Positions 51,544-60,117 of a stretch of DNA of 64,000 nucleotides are shown here, piece by piece. A program made the translations under genes and the position numbers. The DNA is from Anaerolineae bacterium. GTDB lineage: Bacteria > Chloroflexota > Anaerolineae > Aggregatilineales > Phototrophicaceae. The first letter of the stretch is position 1. Each line of letters opens with the position of its first letter. The DNA lies in NCBI GenBank assembly GCA_017303635.1, contig JAFLCG010000006.1:248001-312000 (forward strand), read 5' to 3'. Below the pieces are notes generated by a model. The model was not told the origin of the DNA. It searched no databases and was given only the letters and a program-made list of their open reading frames with translations.

Positions 51544-53163
51544 ATGACCATGATGACTCTGGAACAGCAAGTTGGCGAGATGATGATGGCTGGCTTTGAG
51601 GGGCTGGAAGCACCAGCGCACATCCTCGAGTGGCTTCGAGCGGGGCGGATTGGGGGGGTGATCCTCTTCGCCCGCAACGTGGACTCCCCGGCACAGGTCC
51701 TCCGGCTGACCCATGCGCTGCGGGAGGCTGCGGGCCGTCCCATCCTCATCGGCATCGACCAGGAAGGTGGAACCGTCGCGCGGCTGCGGAGCGGCTTCAC
51801 CGAAAGTCCCGGCGCGATGGCGATCAGCGCCTGCAGCGAAGATGCCGAGGGCTACAGTGAGCGCGTTTCAGCCGTGTTGGGCGCCGAGATGCGGGCGCTG
51901 GGCATCAACTGGACTTTTGCGCCCGTGCTGGACATCACCCATGACATCCGCAACCCCTCGGTGGGGACACGCTCTTACGGAAACGACCGGGAACGGGTGG
52001 GACTGTTAGCCACAGCAGCCGTCCGTGGTTTCGAGAGCGCCGGCGTGGCAGCCTGCCTCAAGCACTTCCCCGGCCTGGGAAAATCACTGGTTGACACCCA
52101 CGTGGATCTGGCGGTCATCAGCGGCCCGGTGGATGACCTGTACCGCACGGATCTAATCCCGTTCCGACGGGTGATCCAGAGTGGTGTCGCCAGCGTGATG
52201 ATCACCCATGTCAAGTTCGATGCGCTGGACTCGGAAAATCCGGCAACGATGGCGGGGGCCGTGGTCGAGGGGCTGCTGCGCGATACGCTGGATTACGAAG
52301 CCTTAGTGACGACTGATTGCATGGAGATGAAGGCCATCACCCGCTACTTTGGTTCTGGCGAGGCGGCGGTGCGTTCGGTGCTGGCCGGCATCGACGTTGT
52401 CCTCAATTCGCATACGGTCGAGGCGCAGACGGCGGCTTATGAGGCGGTGCTGGCAGCGGTCCAGAGCGGGCGCATCCCCCTGGAGCGCATTAGCGAGTCC
52501 AACCGACGGATTGCAGCCATGAAGGCGCGTTTTGCCGGGGAAGACGTGGAACGCCCTGCCCTGAGCATCATTCGTTCTGAGGCGCACCTGGCGACCGTGC
52601 GAGAAGCGGCGCGGGCAGGCTGTGTGCTGATTGAAGAAGAACTTAATGCAAAGATGCAAAGCGGCAAAGATGCAAAGCAGATTTTTCCGCTACCCTTGGG
52701 ACTGGGCAAGCGGATTGCGTTAATCGAGTTTGCCTCGGCGATGGACTCGGAGGCGATGGATGTCACTGGGACGACTGCCTTCAGCAGTATCGTGCGGGAA
52801 CGGCTACCGGAGGTCAGCATCTTCTCGATTGCACCGGGGACTGTTCCGGATGCGGTAGGACAGGCGACGCTGGAACAGACGCGGACTGCTGATGTCGTAG
52901 TAATCGCCACCCGCAACGCGCATCTCAACCCGGCACAGCAGGCGCTGGCGAGCGATCTGCTGACTGAACACGGTTCCAAAACCATCCTGCTCTGCCTGCG
53001 GAACCCGTATGATGCTGGCGTGCTCCCTGCGAGAGCATTCACGTTGTTCACCTGCGGGGATGCCACACCCTCGCTGGAGGCTGCGGCTGATGCGCTGGCC
53101 GGGGCTTTCACCCCGAGCGGCGTGCTGCCCGTCCCTATCGGTGCAGGGCTGGCGGTGACGTAA
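51544..53163 (+). CDS. nagZ: GH3-family beta-N-acetylhexosaminidase-like enzyme
   Basis: 539 residues. The GH3 N-terminal barrel (about 1-330) shows GVILFARNV, GIDQEGGTVARL, NWTFAPVLDI and NPSVGTRSYG, the mobile loop KHFPGLGKSLVDTHVDL with the Asp-x-His dyad, and the nucleophile TTDCMEMKAI. It releases N-acetylglucosamine from muropeptides or chitin oligomers, part of wall recycling. A C-terminal GH3-like domain (about 345-535) follows; a stretch near 367-379 (LNAKMQSGKDAK) comes from a GCAAAGATGCAAAG-type tandem repeat. ATG 51544 is followed by two more in-frame Met codons; weak ribosome binding site. No signal peptide. Confidence 0.88.
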   Translation: MTMMTLEQQVGEMMMAGFEGLEAPAHILEWLRAGRIGGVILFARNVDSPAQVLRLTHALREAAGRPILIGIDQEGGTVARLRSGFTESPGAMAISACSEDAEGYSERVSAVLGAEMRALGINWTFAPVLDITHDIRNPSVGTRSYGNDRERVGLLATAAVRGFESAGVAACLKHFPGLGKSLVDTHVDLAVISGPVDDLYRTDLIPFRRVIQSGVASVMITHVKFDALDSENPATMAGAVVEGLLRDTLDYEALVTTDCMEMKAITRYFGSGEAAVRSVLAGIDVVLNSHTVEAQTAAYEAVLAAVQSGRIPLERISESNRRIAAMKARFAGEDVERPALSIIRSEAHLATVREAARAGCVLIEEELNAKMQSGKDAKQIFPLPLGLGKRIALIEFASAMDSEAMDVTGTTAFSSIVRERLPEVSIFSIAPGTVPDAVGQATLEQTRTADVVVIATRNAHLNPAQQALASDLLTEHGSKTILLCLRNPYDAGVLPARAFTLFTCGDATPSLEAAADALAGAFTPSGVLPVPIGAGLAVT

Positions 53164-53526
53164 GGACTAAACTGTCGCCGATGGATTGAGCGGCAAGACG
53201 GGAGCGCGGCGCCAAACGGCGACATGGGTGCCAACCTTGACGGTGGGAAACCAGGGAGCCGTCACCAGATGGCGGCGTTGTCGGCGGGAAGCGAGGCGGA
53301 TGCCACCGCCCGCCAAGCTTGGCCGTTGGCTGGCGGCTGGACGGGCGTTTGCCGCCATAGTGAAGTTCACAGTAGACAGTTCACAGTCACAGTGAAGCAG
53401 TGCTGAGTTCAACGTACCAGGTCCTGAGGGAACATGTAGAGTGGTGAACATGTGGAACATGGCGCTTGGCGAACTTAGAGAAAGTTAGGTGGTCCTGAGG
53501 ACAGTGTAGCATAAGCAGGGGTAGCA

Positions 53527-53548
53527 AATCGGAACATATGTTCCGATT
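53527..53548. repeat. 22-bp perfect palindrome, second copy of GGAACATATGTTCC core
   Basis: AATCGGAACATATGTTCCGATT. The inner 18 bp equal those at 4135-4152. It lies in a gene-free region, far from any start codon. Confidence 0.6.
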
Positions 53549-53648
53549 CATTAGACTTATAGGAGTAATAGCTCACCAAGCGTCATTGTGGGAGTAGAGG
53601 TCCGAATTTCTACCGTCGACAAGATTTTGGTAGAGCAAGCGCAAAGAC

Positions 53649-53815
53649 GGAACCTCACCCCCCGCCGCCTTCGGCGTCTCCTTACGTGACCCTGAGCCTT
53701 GGGAAAGGAAGATTGTCGTACGAGTCGGGTCGCTGGAGAGGGGGAGTCCAGAGTCCCTCCGAACATTGACATCATCTCAATACCCCTACTTCCACGCTTG
53801 GCAAAATAGTAACGC
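53649..53815. repeat. Long dispersed repeat, copy 2
   Basis: Shares GGAACCTCACCCCCC, GGAGAGGGGGAGTCCAGAG and CACGCTTGGCAAAATAGTAA-type right end with copy 1 at 33493. The inner sequence is unrelated and contains a GCCGCCTTCGGCG hairpin. Confidence 0.6.
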
Positions 53816-53849
53816 AGTTGAAGGAGAAATCCGGCGGGCGCACAGCCGC

Positions 53850-53909
53850 GGACGCCATAAATGGCGTCCCTACAATGGAGCAGGTAGACGCGCAACGGCG
53901 TGTCCCTAC
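53850..53909. repeat. Two palindromic CCCTAC units, with a broken third
   Basis: GGACGCCAT..ATGGCGTCCCTAC (53850-53873) and GACGCGCAACGGCGTGTCCC plus TAC (53887-53909). They are preceded by GGGCGCACAGCCG (53836-53848), the left half of another unit that the first one seems to have interrupted. Confidence 0.7.
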
Positions 53910-53964
53910 AAGAGACAGAGTGCTTGGCGTCAGTCCGATTTATGCGATTGGGATCACATGCTGA

Positions 53965-55014
53965 TTACAGCACCTTGGCGGCGCTGGCGGCGAAACTGAG
54001 CAACACCTGTTCGCCACGGGCAGGCAGCGCCATGGACGGGTTGTTGAACATATCCACGTTCAGAAACTGGTCTTTGAGCTTGGTCCGCACGCGCACGACC
54101 GAACCGAGGAAGTAGATATCATCCACCGCCGCGCTGATGCTGTTGGGATGCCCATTGGCATGGTTCAGGCTGACCGCTTCCGGTCGGATCGCCACTGTGA
54201 CCGTGTCGGCCTCGGAGCCGATTCGCTCACCGGTCGTCAATTCCTGACCATCAATGCGGATGCGCCCGGCGCTCCTATCCACCACCTGCGCCTGCAGGAC
54301 GTTGAGGGAACCGATGAAAGAGGCGACAAAAGAGGTCTGTGGCCGGTTATAGATGTCCAGCGGCGTGCCAAGCTGGTCGATGACACCCTGATTCATGACC
54401 ACGATGCGGTCAGAGATGGAGAGCGCCTCTTCCTGATCGTGAGTCACGAAGATGGTGGTGATGCCTAACTGGCGCTGAATACTGCGGATTTCCTGACGTA
54501 GATTGACACGGATTTTGGCATCCAGCGCCGACAGGGGTTCATCCAGCAGGAGCACCTGTGGCTGGATCGCCAACGCACGCGCCAGCGCCACGCGCTGCTG
54601 CTGACCACCGGACAGCTGGTGCGGGTAGCGGTTGGCAAACTGCTCCATGTGGATGATACCCAGCATATCCTTGATGCGCTTCTGCCGCAGCCCTCCATCC
54701 GCACCGGCCACCTTCAATCCGAACTGGATGTTATCGGCCACGGTCATATTCGGGAACAGGGCGTACTGCTGGAAAACCATGCCAATGTTGCGCTTATTGG
54801 CGTTGAGCGCAGTCACATCCTTGCCATCAATAATGATGCGCCCCCGCGTGGGCTTCTCGAATCCGGCAATCATGCGGAGGACGGTGGTCTTGCCGCAGCC
54901 GCTGGGGCCGAGAAAGGAGACAAACTCCCCTTTTTCGACTTGCAGGTTAAAGTCCTGCACCGCGACCGCCGCCCCAAATTCCTTGCGTAGACTGCTCAAT
55001 TCAAGAAACGTCAT
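53965..55014 (-). CDS. ABC importer ATPase (PotA/FbpC-like)
   Basis: About 349 residues from ATG 55014, which has AAAGGA 6 nt upstream; the open frame to 55098 is repeat-derived and rejected. Walker A is LGPSGCGKTT, the signature is [16 protein letters not shown], Walker B is VLLLDEPLSALD, and the H-loop is FVTHDQEEAL. A C-terminal TOBE domain (about 240-345) follows, with a GERIGSEADTVTVAIRPEAVSL stretch. It completes the operon of binding protein, two permeases and ATPase. The class is polyamine, iron or phosphonate import. Confidence 0.92.
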   Translation of the reverse strand: MTFLELSSLRKEFGAAVAVQDFNLQVEKGEFVSFLGPSGCGKTTVLRMIAGFEKPTRGRIIIDGKDVTALNANKRNIGMVFQQYALFPNMTVADNIQFGLKVAGADGGLRQKRIKDMLGIIHMEQFANRYPHQLSGGQQQRVALARALAIQPQVLLLDEPLSALDAKIRVNLRQEIRSIQRQLGITTIFVTHDQEEALSISDRIVVMNQGVIDQLGTPLDIYNRPQTSFVASFIGSLNVLQAQVVDRSAGRIRIDGQELTTGERIGSEADTVTVAIRPEAVSLNHANGHPNSISAAVDDIYFLGSVVRVRTKLKDQFLNVDMFNNPSMALPARGEQVLLSFAASAAKVL

Positions 55015-55090
55015 GTCAAATCCTTTTGCAGCGGTCGGTTGCGGGTGACCCGTTTTGGGTTTCTGGTTACAAGTTTCAGGTACGGACGGC

Positions 55091-55279
55091 GGGCGCACAG
55101 CCGTGCGCCCCTACAACAGATTGCGGACGTGCCATTGCGCGTCCCTATATAACAGCCACGGACGCCTTGAATGGCGTCCCTACGACAGGCGCACAGCCGT
55201 GCGCCCCTACAACAGAAGGCGGACGCGCCGTTGCGCGTCCCTATATAACAACCACGGACGCCTTGAATGGCGGCCCTAC
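55091..55279. repeat. Tandem duplication of three-unit palindromic repeat
   Basis: Two copies of about 93 bp (55091-55183, 55188-55279) are joined by a few bases. Each has three palindromes: GGGCGCACAG..GTGCGCCCCTAC, GGACGnGCC..GCGCGTCCCTAT, and GGACGCCTT..AATGGCGnCCCTAC. It fills the gap between the permease and ATPase genes and its last base lies within the permease stop codon. Confidence 0.85.
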
Positions 55280-56079
55280 TAGACTGCGGCCACCCGCGCT
55301 CGGCCACGGCCCAGGCGCTGGATGGCTGCGATACAGGCCCAGGTCAGCACAAAGCTGATGATGCCCAGGGCGGTCGCCTGATCGCCCTGCCGTGAACTCA
55401 GGTCGAGCATATACGGGCTAAAGGCGGGTTGATTGAGCAAAGATGAAACCGTGAACTCCCCCAGCACAATGGCAAAGGTGATAAAGGCGCCATTCAGCAC
55501 CGCCACCAGCAAGTTCGGGAAGATCACCCGGAAAAGGATGGTGAACCAGCCTGCCCCCAAGCTCTGGGCGGCTTCCGTCAGGGCGCGAATGTTGACGGCC
55601 TGCATCCCGGCATCCACCGCACGGTACATGAACGGAAACGAGATAATGACATAGGCTCCCAACAGCATGACGTACAAACCTTCATTGCTGTTCGTGAGCA
55701 GGATGTCATTGGGCAGCCGCACCGAATTAAAGAAGCGGATCAAGCCGAAGGTCATTAGCAACGCCGGGATCACCAACGGCACCACGGTCAGAAATTCGAT
55801 GACCGGACGCATGCGGGGCATCCGCAACTGCACCCAGTAAGTGGTCGGCACGACGAGCAACGCGCTGATGAGAATGGTGAAAACGGCCGACCGCAGAGAA
55901 AAGAGAAAGGTTTCTGCAAATTTGGGGGCCGCGATCACATCCGTGAAGGCATCCAGGTAAAAGCCGCGCGGCGAAGTCACGGCTGACCAAACCATGGCTA
56001 CCAATGGCAGAAAGAGATACAGAAAAGCTACTAATAACCAAAACCAGGCTAACCAGGAAGGCCGCTTTTGCGTCACCAT
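55279..56079 (-). CDS. ABC importer permease (PotC/PhnV-like)
   Basis: 266 residues, six TM helices. The EAA loop is LTEAAQSLGAGWFTILFRVIFPNL. FLYLFLPLVAMVWSAV opens the first helix. Start ATG 56079 is 4 bp after the first permease's stop. The stop codon abuts a palindromic repeat. With 56084-57001 it forms a two-permease membrane core of the importer. Confidence 0.9.
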   Translation of the reverse strand: MVTQKRPSWLAWFWLLVAFLYLFLPLVAMVWSAVTSPRGFYLDAFTDVIAAPKFAETFLFSLRSAVFTILISALLVVPTTYWVQLRMPRMRPVIEFLTVVPLVIPALLMTFGLIRFFNSVRLPNDILLTNSNEGLYVMLLGAYVIISFPFMYRAVDAGMQAVNIRALTEAAQSLGAGWFTILFRVIFPNLLVAVLNGAFITFAIVLGEFTVSSLLNQPAFSPYMLDLSSRQGDQATALGIISFVLTWACIAAIQRLGRGRARVAAV

Positions 56080-56083
56080 CGGC

Positions 56084-57001
56084 TTACTCTACCTTTCGAG
56101 TCCAGCGCTCGGCCCGGCGGCGGCTCCACGTATACAACGCAATCGTCAGGCCAATGACTACCATCATGCTGAAGGCCAGCGCAAAACCCAGTCCAGGGTC
56201 GCCGAAGGTATCCGTCCGGAACTGATTGGCAACCACGATGGTCACGGCGAAAGTCTGCCCGATGGCACCGAGCAGCGCCGTGGCGGTCACATAGGTGCTG
56301 AAGGCATTGGCGAACAGCAGCGCCGCCGAGCCGAGAATAGCAGGCATGAGGATGGGGAAAGCAACGTAGCGCCAGTATTGAGTCTGAGTCGCGCCGAGGT
56401 TCTCGGCGGCTTCGCGCCATTCTTTCCGTAAGCCTTCCAGCGCGGGCACCATAATCAGCACCATCAGCGGCACCTGAAAGTAGGTGTAGACGATGCAGAG
56501 CCCCCAGAAGCCATAGAGGAAGGTCTGCGGGTCAATGCTCACGCCGGTGGGCTTCAGAAGTTGGTTGAGCAGACCGATGCGCCCCAGAAGCGCAACGAAG
56601 GCAAACACGAGCGGCACCCCGGCGAAGTTCGCACCCACGCCGGAGAAGGACAAGACCGCACTCCGTATCCACCCGGGCAGCCCGCCGAGGGTGATCGCCC
56701 AGGCCAGCAGCCCACCCAAGACCGACCCGCTGACGGCGGTAATCAGGCTGACGAGCAGTGAATTCTGATAGGCCAGGGTGATGACTGGATTGGTCAAGCC
56801 GGCGATATTCGCCAGAGTCAGATTACCGGCGCTATCGGTCAGCGCCCGAACGACAATCGAGAGTGCCGGGAAAATCAGAAATACGGCGACAAAAGCAAAG
56901 AATGGAACTAACCCGACCCAATCGAAGGACAGGCGAGAACGCAGCCGCACCCAGGGGGTTGGAGAACCGGTCGTGGTGGCAGTCGTCGTGACGGAGGCCA
57001 T
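56084..57001 (-). CDS. ABC importer permease (PotB/PhnU-like)
   Basis: 305 residues, six TM helices; N-terminal about 30 residues are hydrophilic with a Thr-rich start. The EAA loop is EAAENLGATQTQYWRYVAFPIL. The region FSGVGANFAGVPLVFAFVALLGRIG is typical of the PotB/FbpB-like first permease. It lies 157 bp downstream of the binding-protein gene, across two hairpins, and 4 bp from the second permease. Confidence 0.9.
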   Translation of the reverse strand: MASVTTTATTTGSPTPWVRLRSRLSFDWVGLVPFFAFVAVFLIFPALSIVVRALTDSAGNLTLANIAGLTNPVITLAYQNSLLVSLITAVSGSVLGGLLAWAITLGGLPGWIRSAVLSFSGVGANFAGVPLVFAFVALLGRIGLLNQLLKPTGVSIDPQTFLYGFWGLCIVYTYFQVPLMVLIMVPALEGLRKEWREAAENLGATQTQYWRYVAFPILMPAILGSAALLFANAFSTYVTATALLGAIGQTFAVTIVVANQFRTDTFGDPGLGFALAFSMMVVIGLTIALYTWSRRRAERWTRKVE

Positions 57002-57084
57002 ACGCGCTTATCCTATCGCCTAACAACAGTCGTCAATGTGTATCGCAACAAGTATTTTTTCGCCAATCGAGATCCATTTTTGAT

Positions 57085-57145
57085 AAGGGCGACCCCTTGG
57101 GACTGGGTCGCCCTTCTGAATGCCCTCTCTCCAAAGAGAGAGGGC
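57085..57145. terminator. Two hairpins between the binding-protein and permease genes
   Basis: AAGGGCGACCC/GGGTCGCCCTT (57085-57115) and GCCCTCTCT/AGAGAGGGC (57122-57145). They lie just after the binding-protein stop; neither has a T-run on the minus strand. Such stem-loops often shield or attenuate mRNA so the binding protein is made in excess. Confidence 0.5.
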
Positions 57146-57158
57146 CTCAGGGTTGAAG

Positions 57159-58349
57159 TTAGCTGTAGGTGATACCGACTTCGGTCGCCCAGTTGTCACG
57201 AACGTACTGGAGACCCACCGAGAGTTGTTCCAGCGTCGGGAAAATGACCGGCACATCGGCAGCGGGCAGCTTCTCCAGCAGTTCCTGCGGGATCAGGCCG
57301 TCCGCCAGCATGGCATCGAAGCGCACCGGCTTGGCATAGCCAGAGAGCCAGTGGAGCTGACCGACATCACTGTAGGCGTATTCCATCCACAGACGGGCAG
57401 CGTTGGGGCGGGGGGCATAGGCGCTGATGGCGCACAGGTACACACCGGCGACCGAGCCGCTCTTCGGATAGACGACTTCAATGGTGGCCTGGTCGACGTT
57501 GTTATCGCGGTTGGCCAGCGCGTTGTAGTCCCAGCGCAGGGTGATGGGCAGTTCACCGCTCACCAGAGCTGCCGGGGACGCAGCGGTCGGCACCAGATTG
57601 CCGCTCTCCGCCAGCTGCTTGAAGAAGGCCATCCCCAATTCGGGTTGATCGAGCGTGCCGCCGTTGCCGAGCGCCGCCGCCCAAACCGCGTGGGTGTTCT
57701 GGCTGCCCGCGACCGGGTCACCAATGGCGATCAAACCGCGCAGGCGTTCATCCAGCAGATCGCTCCAGTCCTGGGGCACAAAGGGAACAGCATCCACGTT
57801 GACTTCGAAAGCCATGGTGCCGTAGTAGTTCCCGTACCAGAAGCCATCGGCATCCTTGATTTCTGCCGGGATTTGTTCCCAGGTCGCCACTTTGTACGGC
57901 TGGAGCAAGCCATCGGTCTTGGCCTGGTCACCCCAGACGAAACCGACGTCGATCACATCCGGGTTCTGCGGGCCGCTGTTACCGGCGTTGGCCTTGATCT
58001 GTTCAATTTCTTCGGCGCTGCTGGCATCCGGGGTGAGGTCATTGTGAGTCAGGAAATCGTAGGTTTCGAGGAATCCTGCCTTCATGGCCTTGTAGTTCGC
58101 CCAGTCGTCGGGCAGGGCCGTGGTTGAAATGGCACCCTCGGCGCGGGCCGCTTCAATCAGCGCATCCAGGCCGCCAGCCGCTTCCAGGTCAATGGGGCCG
58201 GGAGCGGGCGGTGCAGGCAGATCCGACACGGGAATTGGAGTTGCTTGTTGGGCGAAAGCACTGAGGGGGATCAGGTTCACACCCGCAGCGGCAGCAATGG
58301 CAGTCATCTCCATGAACTTACGGCGGGACAGCATCATCTTCTTGCTCAC
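57159..58349 (-). CDS. Tat-type extracellular solute-binding protein (polyamine/iron/phosphonate class)
   Basis: 396 residues. The N-terminus has a twin-arginine motif SRRKFMEM followed by a hydrophobic run (AIAAAAGVNLIPLSAFAQQ), so it is probably exported folded. The mature domain is a family-1/PotD-like binding protein: EAARAEGAISTTALPDDWANYKAM, DVIDVGFVWGDQAK and LVPTAASPAALVSGELPITLRWDY. The ligand class cannot be decided among polyamine, ferric iron, thiamine or aminoethylphosphonate. First gene of the operon; GTG start with AAGGAG. Confidence 0.88.
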   Translation of the reverse strand: MSKKMMLSRRKFMEMTAIAAAAGVNLIPLSAFAQQATPIPVSDLPAPPAPGPIDLEAAGGLDALIEAARAEGAISTTALPDDWANYKAMKAGFLETYDFLTHNDLTPDASSAEEIEQIKANAGNSGPQNPDVIDVGFVWGDQAKTDGLLQPYKVATWEQIPAEIKDADGFWYGNYYGTMAFEVNVDAVPFVPQDWSDLLDERLRGLIAIGDPVAGSQNTHAVWAAALGNGGTLDQPELGMAFFKQLAESGNLVPTAASPAALVSGELPITLRWDYNALANRDNNVDQATIEVVYPKSGSVAGVYLCAISAYAPRPNAARLWMEYAYSDVGQLHWLSGYAKPVRFDAMLADGLIPQELLEKLPAADVPVIFPTLEQLSVGLQYVRDNWATEVGITYS

Positions 58350-58603
58350 AGACGTCTCTCCTTAAAAAAAGGCCTCTAATGCACGGATGTGCGATCAGCC
58401 CGACAGCCGACTAACCGCGAAAATGTAATTTGCCGTGCGGACGTTAGCTTACCGCGCAACTTGTGTTAAGCAAAATTTAAGACTACATGACCATTCATTA
58501 ACAGGCTGAAACCGGAACCCGCAAATCTTTGTGCGCGTGCTTTCCGTTCTGATGCTAGACTGTAATAGAGTTGAGAAGATTAGCTGCACGAGGATCAGTG
58601 ACC

Positions 58604-60097
58604 ATGTCGTTCTTACAGCGCCGGATGGCTGAACAGGCCAAGAAGGAAGCCACCGATAAAGCTGCGCTCGGCGCGGCCATGGATGGATTCGATGAACAAT
58701 CTGCAGCGGCAGTCGCGGCACCGCCTGCCCCGCCTATCGCTGCTCAACGCCAACCTGAACCAGCTCAAGCCGCGAACCACAACATCCCTGATAAGCGGGT
58801 AACCTCCCCGAAGGTGGCACAGCTTCGGCGTCAGTTCCGCCCCAAGCTGCTGGCTTCGATTGATGAGGCCGATCAATGGCAGCGTGGCGATGCTGAAAAA
58901 GAAGCTATCCTCATCAAACGGCTGGATACGGTTTTACAAAAAGCGGGCATTCAGGTCAACCGGGCTGAATACGACGAATTGAAAGAGGCCTTGCTCAATG
59001 ACCTGCTCGGCTTCGGTGCGATTGAGCCGCTGGTGCAGAACCGGGCAGTCTCCGAAATTATGGTCACGGGCGCGGATATGATCTTCGCCGAGCAAAAAGG
59101 CAAAATGCTGGAGAGCGACATCGTCTTTGATGATGAAGAGCATATCCAATGGACGGCCCAGCGCATCGTGCGCCCGCTGCAACGCCGCTTTGATCGTTCA
59201 AATCCGATGGTGGATGCCCGCCTGCCGGATGGCTCCCGCGTGCATCTGGTGATGCCTCCCTCGGCACTCAAAGGCACCACGATCACTATTCGTAAATTTC
59301 CATCCAAACCGCTGACGGTCGAAGACCTAATTCGCTTTGGCTCCTTCACCAAAGATGTGGCGGTCTTCCTGGAAGCCTGCGTCGTCTCCCGGTTGAATAT
59401 CGTCGTCTCCGGCGGTACGGGTTCCGGTAAAACCACGCTGCTCAACGTCCTCAGTTCGTTCATCCCGGAAGAAGAACGCATCATCACGATTGAAGATGCC
59501 GCCGAAATTCAACTGATGCAGCGGCATGTCGTCAGCCTGGAAACCGCGCCGCCTATCCCTGGCACCGAACACGATGGCCGCCTGACGATCCGCGATCTGG
59601 TCAAGGGGTCCCTGCGTATGCGCCCGGATCGGATCGTCATCGGTGAATGCCGCGGTGGTGAAGCCCTCGATATGCTCCAGGCCATGAATACGGGTCATGA
59701 TGGCTCGTTGACCACTGTCCACTCCAACAGCCCGCGGGATGCCATCGCCCGCCTGGAAACACTGTGCCTGATGTCCGGCATGGATTTGCCCATCCACGTC
59801 ATCCGCCAGCAGATCGCCAGCGCCGTCCATTTGATTATCCAGCAAAGCCGCTTGAAGGATGGCAGCCGCAAAGTGGTACAAATCAGCGAAATCCAGGGCA
59901 TGGAAGGCAGCAATATCACCATGCAGGATATTTTCGTCTACCGTACTCCGGGACAAACCGGACAAGGCTACTCACACGCTGGTGGTGGTGCATTGGAAGG
60001 TACCGGCTTCCGCCCGAACTTCGAGGATGTACTCAAGGAACATGGGTTCCGCCTGCCAAATAACATCTTCGGCGCAGCAGGCAAGTTCAGTAAATAA
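58604..60097 (+). CDS. cpaF: CpaF/TadA-type secretion ATPase
   Basis: About 497 residues from ATG 58604 (AGG 10-12 nt upstream). The N-terminal 70 residues are a charged helix and an Ala/Pro linker. Then comes the GspE/VirB11-like core: LGFGAIEPLVQNRAVSEIMVTGAD, FDRSNPMVDARLPDGSRVH, Walker A SGGTGSGKTTLLNVLSSF, and RMRPDRIVIGECRGGEALDMLQAMNTGHDGSLTTVHSNSPRDAI. CpaF powers Tad/Flp pilus assembly or type II/IV-like secretion. No pilin, TadB or TadC gene follows in the window, where a STAS-like gene comes next. So the rest of the machine must be elsewhere. Confidence 0.93.
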   Translation: MSFLQRRMAEQAKKEATDKAALGAAMDGFDEQSAAAVAAPPAPPIAAQRQPEPAQAANHNIPDKRVTSPKVAQLRRQFRPKLLASIDEADQWQRGDAEKEAILIKRLDTVLQKAGIQVNRAEYDELKEALLNDLLGFGAIEPLVQNRAVSEIMVTGADMIFAEQKGKMLESDIVFDDEEHIQWTAQRIVRPLQRRFDRSNPMVDARLPDGSRVHLVMPPSALKGTTITIRKFPSKPLTVEDLIRFGSFTKDVAVFLEACVVSRLNIVVSGGTGSGKTTLLNVLSSFIPEEERIITIEDAAEIQLMQRHVVSLETAPPIPGTEHDGRLTIRDLVKGSLRMRPDRIVIGECRGGEALDMLQAMNTGHDGSLTTVHSNSPRDAIARLETLCLMSGMDLPIHVIRQQIASAVHLIIQQSRLKDGSRKVVQISEIQGMEGSNITMQDIFVYRTPGQTGQGYSHAGGGALEGTGFRPNFEDVLKEHGFRLPNNIFGAAGKFSK

Positions 60098-60117
60098 TGA
60101 GATGAAAGCGTGAGACT

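Larger units (their letters stand above)
53164..53964. other. Repeat-rich intergenic region, 800 bp
   Basis: No gene is supported. It includes short tandem-word tracts (TTCACAGTAGACAGTTCACA near 53354-53392; GGAACATG repeats near 53432-53460), the 22-bp palindrome at 53527-53548, copy 2 of the long repeat (53649-53815) and two CCCTAC palindromic units (53850-53909). It separates the convergent nagZ-like and ABC ATPase genes. A weak minus-strand frame (53167-53354) is probably chance. Confidence 0.6.

Noticed and set aside
53167..53354. Possible small minus-strand gene in the repeat field
   Set aside because: No ribosome binding site, no family resemblance, and it starts in a short-word repeat tract. 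Kept as probable non-coding.
55091..55279. CRISPR-like array of palindromic repeats
   Set aside because: Units have no equal-length unique spacers, belong to at least three related but distinct palindromes, and occur singly elsewhere. No cas gene is present.
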